Assembly (NCBI RefSeq): GCF_000143415.4 | Contig: NW_003314305.1 | Coordinates: 1,047,526 to 1,111,525 of the forward strand | Source of the DNA: Selaginella moellendorffii | Lineage: Eukaryota; Streptophyta; Lycopodiopsida; Selaginellales; Selaginellaceae | DNA length: 64,000 nt | Reading direction: 5' to 3' | Shown here: positions 56,065 through 64,000 of the stretch, piece by piece | Layout: each line of letters begins with the position of its first letter | How positions within the stretch are numbered: position 1 is the stretch's first letter | Position numbers and translations under genes: made by a program | The notes under the pieces: generated by a model | The model's input: the letters and a program-made list of their open reading frames with translations, nothing else | Told to the model about the DNA's origin: nothing | Databases searched by the model: none

Positions 56065-58228
56065 ATGGGCGATCATCTGAGATACAAGCTCCTCCATCGC
56101 GCGCAATCGCCCACTTCCAATCTGCCCAAGCCGCTCTTCCAGGGGATGGACGTGGTGGGATTGAAGAAGCGCGGGCAGGGCATCCGGTCGTGGATCCGGA
56201 TCGACCGCGCGGGCAATTCCCAGGTGCTAGAGATGGACAAGTTCGGCATCATGAGGAGGTGTGAGCTCCCGGCTCGCGACTTGCGGCTGCTGGATCCACT
56301 CTTTGTCTATCCTTCCACGCTGCTGGGACGAGAGAAGGCCATCGTTGTCAACTTGGAGCAAATCCGGTGTATCATCACCGCGGACGAGGTGCTGCTCCTG
56401 AATTCGCTGGATCACTACGTGCTCCAGTACGTGAGCGAGCTCCAGCGGCGATTGATGCCGAGGATGACGAGCTCCTCGAGCAGTAGCAACATCGCTGGGA
56501 GATATGGTGGTGGTGGTGGGATTGGAGCGATTGGATTTGGAGGTGGTGGAGGTGGTGGTGGAGGGAGCTGGGAGTGTGAGAGTGAGGATCATCCGGCCAA
56601 GCAGGAGATGAGGAGGGCGGCGCTGATGAGAGAGACGGACATGTTTAGCGGATCGTCGGCGGCGGACGATTTGCCGTTCGAGTTTCGAGCGCTCGAGGTG
56701 GCGCTGGAGTCGGCGTGCACGTATCTTGATACACAGGTAACCAAGTTCTAGTTCCTCGATTCTTGGAAGAAAACTTTGGAAGAACTTTCATGCTTTTTTT
56801 TTCTTCTCTGAGATTTTTCAATATTTTTTTCTCTTTTGGTGCCTTTTGCTTTTTCTGTGATACTACTACTGATTGCTTCGTTTTTTCTCTTTTGTTCTTT
56901 CTCCTCTTTCCTGTGGCACGTTTTTGCTACTCACTGGTGGTCTTTTTGCTCTTTTTGACAGGCTACAGAGCTTGAAGAGGAAGCGTATCCAGTTCTGGAC
57001 GATCTAACCTCGAAGATCAGCACGCTCAACCTGGAGCGAGTTCGTAGGCTTAAGAGCAGGCTCGTGGCACTCACCAGGAGAGTCCAAAAGGTACTGCTTT
57101 TACTCCGTTTCCCCTTTGGAAGCTTTCTTTCCATTGAAACCACTAAGTCACACTCCTTGTTCTTTCATTTTCGTTCCAACTTCACTGGTGTTTCCTCCAG
57201 CTTCCCAAGCTCACAAACCTCATTGTTGATCTTTGCTTCTCTCTTCTCATTCTCTCCTATAAGTTTGCTGGAGTCACACCTTGTTCTTCGTTCCAACTTT
57301 ACTCCATCTTCTTGAGCTTCCCGAGCTCACAAACCTCACTTGTTGATCTTTGCTTCTCTCTTCTCACATGAACTTTGGTGCTGTTCACACTCCTTGCTCT
57401 TTCATCTTCGTTCCAACTTCACTGGTGTTTGTTCGAGCCTCCCAAGCTCACAAACCTCATTGATACTTCATCTCACACGAACTTCCAGGTCCGGGACGAG
57501 ATCGAGCACCTCATGGACGACGACGGTGACATGGCCGAGATGTATCTAACCGAGAAGAAGGAGCGAGCCGAGGGCTTCTTGTACTCAAACAACGTCTGTG
57601 CGTCGGTGTCGGCCCCTGTGTCTCCGGTTGGCAGCCCGCCGACCGAGAAGATCAAGAGCCTGGACAAGACGATGAGCCTGGGAAGAAACCTCTTGGTCCA
57701 GCCACCCGGCTCGGACAGTGAAACGGAGCGAGTGGAGGAGCTGGAGATGCTGCTCGAGGCCTACTTTGTTGTCATCGATGGCACGCTCAACAAGCTCACC
57801 TCGGTAAGGCGAAGGTTTCGAGATTTTCGAGTGAAAAAAAGAAAGGCTCGTGGTGTTATCCGTGTTAATCTCGCTGGTTATACACAGCTCAAGGAGTACA
57901 TTGACGACACCGAGGATTTCATCAACATCCAACTGGTACTTTTCGAGAAGTTGTCGATCCAAGGTTTTTCGGTTTTTGATCGATGGTCTTTGTCCAGGAC
58001 AATGTGAGGAACCAGCTGATCCAGTTTGAGTTGCTGCTCACGACCGCGACGTTCGTGGTGGCAATTTTTGGCGTGATTGCGGGTGTTTTCGGGATGAACA
58101 TCCAGATTGACCTCTTTGACGAGCCGCGAGCTTTCAAGTGGATTCTCATCACGTCTGGCGTTGCTGGCATCGCGATCTTTCTCGCATTCATATTATTCTT
58201 TAAGCAGCGGAGGCTGCTGTCACTGTAA
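56065..58228 (+). CDS. MRS2: MRS2/MGT magnesium transporter (CorA family)
   Basis: Exons 56065-56736, 56962-57090, 57489-57803, 57888-57935 and 57998-58228 join into 464 residues. The N-terminal domain has KKRGQGIRSWIRID, then KFGIMRRCELPARDLRLLDP and EKAIVVNLEQIRCIITADEV. A Gly-rich insert follows (about residues 145-170). Then come the long coiled-coil helices (ATELEEEAYPVLDDLTSKIS, DEIEHLMDDDGDMAEMYLTEK, EELEMLLEAYFVVIDGTLN). Two membrane helices close the protein, with the signature GMN in GVFGMNI and the tail FKQRRLLSL. Such proteins carry Mg2+ in plasma membrane, plastid, tonoplast or mitochondria; the membrane cannot be assigned. Intron 2 contains a tandem triplication. The gene converges with the USP gene, stops 115 bp apart. 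Confidence 0.93.
57151..57478 (+). repeat. Tandem triplication (110-120 bp) inside MRS2 intron 2
   Basis: Three units each contain TTCGTTCCAACTT(C/T)AC, CTTCC(C)(A/G)AGCTCACAAACCTCA and, in two of them, TTGTTGATCTTTGCTTCTC. Unit 1 retains a TTTCCTCCAG acceptor-like site. The intron (57091-57488) is several times longer than the others because of this repeat. Confidence 0.75.
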
Positions 58229-58342
58229 AAAAAGTAAAGCCTCCGATTTGTGCAGCTGAGAGAAATAAGGAAAAGAAAGACCTTGCAGATCCATACCGTA
58301 TATATACACGAAAGAAAGAAAAACAAAGCCATCCACTTTGGC

Positions 58343-59551
58343 TCACTTTCGGACGATCAAAACCGGGCATTTCGCGTTGTGAGTACAATAGTCGCTCACA
58401 CTGCCAAGAAAAGTCCTGTGTCGGTCGAGAAAGTAAAAGAGCTTTAGTGATCTTCGAGAAGAAAGTGAGAGCTCACCGTTTGATGGCTCCGTGACCGCGG
58501 CTTCCCATCACCAGCAAGTCGGCATGGATCTTTTCCACGGCGTCGCAGATACTGTCGCGAGGATCTCCAGTAGCCATCAGAAGCTCTGGGTGGTGGACCT
58601 GCGAGAAACGTGTATAAAAGACCATCTTAAACACAGAATAGGAGCCCACATTGGCATCGCCGCAAATCCTCTTGGCTTTGTCGAGCAAGACCTTGCTTGA
58701 GTTCTCCTGGTGCTTCCTTGTGGCGGCCACCAAGTCGGGAGTGATGTAGAAGCCTACAGAACCAATGTCTTTGCGTTTCAAGCTACAATCCAAGGAAGAA
58801 AAGATCTACCAAAGCCAAAACTCAAGGAATGAAAGCTAGTAGAAAAGCATAGACTGAATCCTAGCAAAAACCAACGAAGCTTTACCTGGTTTTAGAGCTG
58901 ATGGAAGCGCAGATCACAAAAAAAACTCTATGGACTGAATCCTCTAGCAACAACCAACGAAGCTTTACCTGGTTTAAGAGCTGATGGACATGCGCAGATC
59001 ACAAAAACTCTATAGACTGAATTCTCTAGCAAAAACCAACGAAGCTTACCTGGTTTTAGAGCTGATGGAAATGCGTGTGAAGCGCAGATCACAAGGAGCA
59101 AACTTTGGTGCCAAAGACAAAAGATCTAACACCCATAGCTCTAATCGAGGAAACCATCACAAAGAACTCAAACCATAGCTCGAAAGAGAAAAAGAAGAGG
59201 AGCAAGCCCCACATTCTCTATGGAAAAAGCTAGAACGAGACGAAGAGTAGTACCTGGGCCGCCGGGACCAACGTAGCTATGGGGCATGAACTGCGAGTGT
59301 AGCAGCACAAGCCCATCCCCGGGCTGGACGACAGTGTCGAGAGCATAGCGGAGAGCTCGGATGCTTTCTTGGCTCTCGTCAATGGCCACGATGACCTTCT
59401 TGGCCTTGCGATCGCCGCCCACATTGACGGCGCCGCTGGGATCCGCTGCCTCGTCGCTGGCGATGGCAGCGGCGGCGATCTTGACGCTCTTCTTCTTGAC
59501 CGGCGGCGCCTCCGCCATCACCACCGCCTCGCTCACTTCCTCGTCGCTCAT
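58343..59551 (-). CDS. Universal stress protein (USP-A domain)
   Basis: Exons 59551-59254, 58753-58650, 58598-58477 and 58415-58343 give 198 residues. A charged, Ala-rich N-terminal extension of about 50 residues precedes the USP fold: KVIVAIDESQESIRALRYAL (first strand and helix), LVLLHSQF, then VLLDKAKRICGDAN, ELLMATGDPRDSICDAVEKI and the ATP-binding G-x2-G-x9-G(S) motif in GSRGHGAIKRTFLGSVS, ending CPVLIVRK. The ATP-type motif is complete. The 51-bp interval 58599-58649 has GT-AG ends, is a multiple of three and has no stop, so a 17-residue longer form is possible. Intron 1 contains three tandem repeats. A CT-rich tract lies about 100 bp upstream. Confidence 0.88.
58852..59098 (+). repeat. 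Three tandem repeats of 81-82 bp in USP intron 1
   Basis: Units start at 58852, 58933 and 59015 with GACTGAAT(C/T)CTCTAGCAA. Each contains ACCAACGAAGCTT(T)ACCTGG and AGAGCTGATGGA, then CGCAGATCACAA. On the transcribed minus strand each unit contains a CCAGGTAAAGC-type donor-like sequence (CCAGGTAAGC in the third). Confidence 0.9.
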
Positions 59552-59652
59552 GTTTTGCCCTAGCCAAACACGTGGACTTCAACGGCTTACATTTGGCAGC
59601 ATGGCATAGTGCCACGTGTTTTGTGAATATTCACTGGTATTCTTGGGCGTTG

Positions 59653-59654
<2 letters not shown>

Positions 59655-59690
<36 letters not shown>
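59655..59690 (+). repeat. CT microsatellite upstream of USP gene
   Basis: About 16 CT dinucleotides with one interruption, 105-140 bp upstream of the USP start. GAGA-type tracts are common in plant promoters, but there is no direct evidence of function. Confidence 0.85.
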
Positions 59691-59694
<4 letters not shown>

Positions 59695-59786
59695 CACAAT
59701 GTTAATTAACTTCTGGCATACAAAAAAAAAATGGACACACACAATGTCAATCAACTTTTGGCATACAAAAAAAAGATGGTGAAGTA

Positions 59787-60698
59787 TCAGCTATCGTTGA
59801 GCGAGTTTATAACTAGTTTTGCAACTGGCAGTAAGACATGGCTCTTGTTAAGTGGTACACTTCGTCTGCCATCCCAGGTCCAGTCGCTCTCGCCATGATT
59901 TTTGAGCTCCAAAAACAGCACCATTGTACGTGGGTCGCAACCACAGTAACTCCAGCTCACCCGTGGAGTCTTTCCAACCCACAGAAAGGGTCCAAAGCCA
60001 CTGTCCTTGGCTTTCTTGGGATCAAGACCCCGTTTAAGGATGGAGCTTATGTTTTTCTGCCAGCTTCCATGAAACACAAACTCCAACGATTTGAGGCTTG
60101 AGATGTTGCACTTGTTCACCGCTTGCCGCATCTCATCTGCATTACCCACCAAAGAAACTTAGCACAAAGGTTGGCAGGAAGAGCGTGAAAAGCTGGCAGA
60201 CTTGTAGAGTTTACGTACCCAAGATGCTCTTGTCGTGGAGGGTGGCGTAGCATTGGAGAGCTCTCACGAACTTCTTGTAGATCTTTGTAGCCGGGGATAA
60301 TTTGTTTGGATGGATTTGCGAAAAAGTAATCCCGGAATGATAAGGGAGGACAGTCGACTCCAAAAACTTGGCATCCATCAGTTTGATGAGCTCGTCCTCT
60401 ACGGGCGCGAGGATTATCTTGACGCTTCTATCGTATCTTCCGAGTCTACTCTTCAGCTTCATTGTCCCGAAATTGATACTGTGCCAACCTCGTTCACCCA
60501 AATCCAATGGCATTGTGGATTGCAGTGCGCTATTCAACCACTATAAAATATGAATTGGAAAAAGAAAAGCAATCTTTGAAGAAGGAACAGTACCTCAAAA
60601 TATTTGACAAGGATCTTTAGAGCAACGTCTTGCTTGTATGGCTTCCAGGCCTTGTTTTTGACTCGCCAGTAAACTCCCGGCTCCATCGGCATGGCCAT
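59787..60698 (-). CDS. Small protein with possible PARP/ART-like domain, copy 2
   Basis: Exons 60698-60594, 60540-60219 and 60136-59787 give 258 residues starting MAMPMEPGVYWRVKNKAW. It has the same three-exon plan, intron phases and motifs as the copy at 48164-49091: GWHSINFGTMKLK, FVRALQCYATLHDKSIL, LEFVFHGSWQKNISSILKRG, GPFLWVGKTPRVSWSYCG, MVLFLELKNHGESDW and VLLPVAKLV near the C terminus. Identity to copy 1 is clear but far from complete, so the duplication is not recent. The ART-like resemblance and its doubts are the same as for copy 1. The conservation of HG, WVGKTP and the LELKNHG strand across copies argues for a maintained function. Confidence 0.75.
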
Positions 60699-60929
60699 TT
60701 TTGGATAGACAAAACCTAATTAGTTGTAATATTTAATCTTTAAAATTTTTAAGCATCCGAAAATATTTTGGCACCTGGAATGCACAAACTGGCGTCTGTT
60801 TCTCTAGACAGATAAGTTTTTAGCGGCAAACGAGCAATGGAAGCTTCAGCTGAATTCACAGTGTATGGAAGATCCAAGTTTAATTTGCTGGATATTTTCT
60901 TCTTAAGACACTGTTAAGATCTGCAGGTT

Positions 60930-61320
60930 CTATTAGAACTTCTCCACTTGGCTTTGCTGGGATCAAGGTCTTGTTTAAGAATCCAGTTCCCGTGAAACAC
61001 AAACTCAGCGCGCTGAGACTCGAAATGCTACCCGTTGCTGTCTCTTCTCTTTAAGAAAATCCATCACAAAGTTGGCAGAGTTTAAAGTAAACAGCATATA
61101 CCCAAACCTCGCTGAATGAATTTTGCATAGATTTCATGAGTCCAAGCTGTTTGGCAGGATTTTCTTGATGATGTGCTTAGAATAGTTTGCCTTACAGAAA
61201 CGTGTAAGATGGCAGATCGTGGAGGCCTTGGCAGAGGGAAGAGTTAGGCATGCTCGAGCTTGTGTTTCAAGGGAGCGGGATTGAGAACATCTACCTTGAG
61301 CCAAGTGGTAATGGGTGAGC
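60930..61320. pseudogene. PARP-like family remnants, two orientations
   Basis: 60945-61040 matches 60000-60110 on the same strand sense (GGCTTTGCTGGGATCAAG, then TGAAACACAAACTC), so it is a minus-strand remnant. 61250-61310 reads on the plus strand as ELVFQGSGIENIY followed by LEPSGNG, a remnant of the FHG...I segment in the opposite orientation. Both are short and broken. Confidence 0.6.
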
Positions 61321-61380
61321 TCTGGATACAAGTGAAGTTTACAGAGGGTTTGGAAGAACTTAGTAATTAGTAACTAAAAA

Positions 61381-62127
61381 TGTTACTAATGTTTTATATG
61401 TTAAAATTATATTTTAATTTTTTCTAAAACCGCTTGGCTTGTTTAATCTGATTTATTAATCCAATTAATCAAATGGAAGTATATAATTATAAACATGTTT
61501 ATAATTTATAAACATTTATTGAATATCAACCATTAGATAGTAGAATAACTAGAATATACTAGGAAGTGTTTAGGAAAGTTTGTTTATAATTTATAAATAC
61601 AAGATTAATCTAGATTAATAACAACTGTTAGATGGTAGAATATTCTTGAATATTCAAGCATATTCTAGGTATATTCATTATCATCCACATGTTTATTTGC
61701 TTAAGAAAATTAAAAACTTACTCTAAACATTATTACTATAAACTTCTCATAAATGACTTACTTATCAAATGCTTTCCCAGATATACCAGATATATAGTAT
61801 TTAGAGAATCAAAAATTTTGCTAAAGAAAATTTCCTCTATTTTAAAAGAAAAATATTTTTAATATAATTATTTTGTAACTATAATTTGATAATGTTTTCT
61901 AAATTTAATATTTTTTTATTTTATTTTATTAACTTTTATTATAATTTTATTAATATATTAAGTTTTATAAGTGCATGGAATACAGAAATATGCATATTAA
62001 TTAACCTAAAAACTCTAACTTATATGCAAGAGCAATTAGTCCTGATTAAAACCAATCTGACAGCTATCAAAATCCCACTACACTAATATTAATATATAGC
62101 ATCATAGCCATACACTTGGATATCACA
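61381..62127 (-). mobile_element. Presumed 3' LTR of a Ty3/gypsy element
   Basis: Read on the minus strand, the segment starts TGTGATATCCAAG immediately after a purine tract. It ends near GTAACA at 61381; that left edge is inferred from the CA end only. The start matches the solo fragment at 3631-3690. Very AT-rich. Confidence 0.5.
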
Positions 62128-63413
62128 TCATCCCCTCCTTTTAGAATGATGGAAAATAATTAAGATTCTTTAGTGGATGGGCTGAGATCTAGAGGAACAA
62201 GCATCAATGGATCTATAAGTGATATTAATTTTTCCTGATCCCTTTATATAAAGCATTTCAACTATTGCATATGTATAATTAATGTAGTGCACTTTATTTC
62301 TTTCCGGGGAGAAAAACCAATTGAAAAAAGGGCAATTGCTTAATGAGAGAGCCCTTAGTGGCTATTTTATCCCCATTTATCTCCCAAGGTTCTAAAAATT
62401 CACGGTAACAATATATCCAAATTTCATCCCATGATCACATGCGCTACAGTTTCTAAAGGATCAGCCTATTGGACATCATGCCAAACCTCATAAACTTGTG
62501 GTTTAATTTGCCACAATACACGATATAGTCCTTTATAATGAGCAAAGAGCCCTTTAAACAAACCATGTGCCGTAAGATTAAGAAAATAAACTAACACTAA
62601 GTCATCCACTTTGTACTCCATAGGTGAATGATAATGAGAGTTGTAGCATCATTATTATCCCACTTGTAAGTGGCCTAAGTGTTCAACAGACTCTACTTGG
62701 ATTAGTGGAATAATGCTTCACAGATATTAATCCCAAGACTATTATTGGTAGCTCGTCCCTTTGAAGGTTCGAATGAGCCATTTCACCAAACTATCTGATT
62801 GTGAATGATAAACACTCGTGAAAGTGTGGCATATTCCCAATTGAGATGTTAAAACATGAAATGCCTTAGCCATAAATATAGAACCATTATCTGAAAGAGC
62901 TCACTTCGGACATAAATGCTAAAATACCACTCGATTAAGAAGGAAGTATCTAACAGCAGTTGTAGATGTACTAGCAAGAGCATTAACTTCCACTTAGTGA
63001 GTTAAGTAACTAGAAGCAATAATGACATACTCGTTACCAATAGTCAACTTTGAAGAAGGCCCCATCAGATTAAACGCCACTAACTCAAACATATGGGAAA
63101 TTACAATTGATTTCAACTATCCTTCTACAAAATGAGAGGGAGTTTTACAAGCTTGGAATTAAATGCAACTATGCACATATTGGATAACATCACATTGCAT
63201 CTTCGGTCAATAGAGAGCTACATAACTTCTTAATCACACAATGATGTCCTATATGCCCACCTAGAACAGGAGAATTATGGTAGGCATAGAGAAAGCATGG
63301 AATAAATATCAAAAACACTATCAGCTGTAAATGATCATCAGGATTCATCCCCACAAAATAAAAAATATCATCCTTAAGGTGATATTGAGAATGTAAATAT
63401 TGAAATGGCAAGT
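62128..63413 (-). mobile_element. Ty3/gypsy element, integrase region (decayed)
   Basis: On the minus strand, with stops ignored, recognisable pieces of integrase are: CDVIQYVHSC and QACKTP, then FELVAFNLMGPSSKLTIGNE and YVIIASSYLT, then FTSVYHSQSDSLVKWLIRTF, then the C-terminal KVDDLVLVYF and HGLFKGLFAHYKGLY. A polypurine tract (AAAAGGAGGGGA on the minus strand, about 62131-62142) precedes the LTR start. Stops and frame breaks show it is inactive. The reverse transcriptase region, expected to the right, is not seen before 63413. Confidence 0.72.
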
Positions 63414-64000
63414 GTCGTGCATGTGACTTCAGGTATCGAAAGTTACCTGTCGGCTAGTCCTTACGGACACTCTTACCTTACTGCCACGATGGCAGGAGGT
63501 CGGTATTGCTGGACCCGTTATCAGTCTCTGCCTAAGCTAGTTGAGAAACTGGTCATCACATGTGCACTTAGACCGGAAGGGCACTAAGGAAGGAAATCTT
63601 AAGTTGTCATTTAGTCAAGCAGACTTGACACGGTGATGAGAAACTCATGATGTTGGCTTGCACTTGCTAGTGTTGGGAACCCCCACGATATTGAGATTGG
63701 TCCCTCAATATCACTAGATGATAGCTTACCGTGTCTGCCAAACACCCTCGCTATCATGCCCTTTGTGTTAGTCTCATTTCGGTCCCAAATGGTATTTATG
63801 GAAAGTGTCCAGATTTGCTCATTTGGCATATCTACGGAATGTAGAGATTGTCCTGAACACAATGGTGTTCGTCCCGTGTCCAAATTCACAATCTAGGGAC
63901 ATTCCATATTTAGTAAGTTTCGAGCTTGTCCCAGAGACTAACTCCTGATACTAAGGGAGGCTTGGGGTGAAAGCCCAAAGCGTGTGTTCCTCAAGGGGGG
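63414..64000 (+). mobile_element. Possible LTR or other insert cut by the window end
   Basis: Homology with 3716-3800 stops abruptly at AATGGCAAG (63413), where new sequence starts TGTCGTGCATG. This sequence is GC-richer than the gypsy element. Near 63966 it contains GGTGAAAGCCCAAAGCGT, also found at about 4691 in the long solo LTR. Its other end is outside the window. Confidence 0.4.

Noticed and set aside
58852-59098. CRISPR-like array
   Set aside because: The 81-82 bp units are contiguous without spacers and lie in the intron of a plant nuclear gene.

Overview
This is eukaryotic, plant nuclear DNA. Nearly every gene is split by very short introns (about 45-60 bp, GT-AG), the gene families are plant families, and repeats separate the genes. 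Three genes narrow the lineage to a seedless plant with swimming sperm. They are a SAXO-type axonemal microtubule protein (46566-47327), an intron-rich MurJ lipid II flippase homologue of the kind tied to plastid peptidoglycan (16890-19446), and TGA, PPR and AAA families of land-plant type. A lycophyte such as Selaginella is my best inference; the sequence alone does not prove the species.

Layout. 1-6.6 kb is repeat-derived: two solo LTRs of one family (2065-2822 and 4003-5665), each with its own 5-bp target duplication, and a decayed Ty3/gypsy integrase. 6.9-10.7 kb holds a short-chain dehydrogenase gene with a tRNA-His on one side and a decayed tRNA-His copy on the other, then an MCM3 pseudogene. 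10.7-13.4 kb is AT-rich and contains an assembly gap. 13.4-21.2 kb is a minus-strand gene cluster: AAA-ATPase, transmembrane RING E3 ligase, MurJ, second AAA-ATPase. 23.5-26.2 kb holds a decayed MurJ fragment copy and a second dehydrogenase.

27.4-40.3 kb looks like about three tandem copies of one block (protein-kinase remnant, F-box, PPR, TGA bZIP). Each copy keeps a different gene intact: PPR in the first, TGA in the second, F-box in the third. A TH1-domain gene also sits here. 41-47.4 kb holds a SCAMP, a 2-oxoglutarate dioxygenase, a Sec61-alpha-like gene that appears to lack the plug region and carries two in-frame stops, and SAXO. A tRNA-Met with an intron follows.

48-52.3 kb and 59.8-61.3 kb carry two intact and two decayed copies of a small family with a possible ADP-ribosyltransferase fold. 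52.5-59.6 kb holds an MscS-like plastid channel, an MRS2/MGT magnesium transporter and a universal stress protein. 61.4-64 kb is a Ty3/gypsy element on the minus strand, apparently interrupted by another LTR at the window edge.

The genes do not form a single pathway. The shared themes are organelle membranes (MurJ and MSL for plastids, MRS2 for ion transport), secretory membranes (SCAMP, Sec61-like) and local duplication followed by decay of most copies. Exon joins were read by hand from splice motifs and family resemblance, so gene ends, especially first exons, are less certain than the cores.
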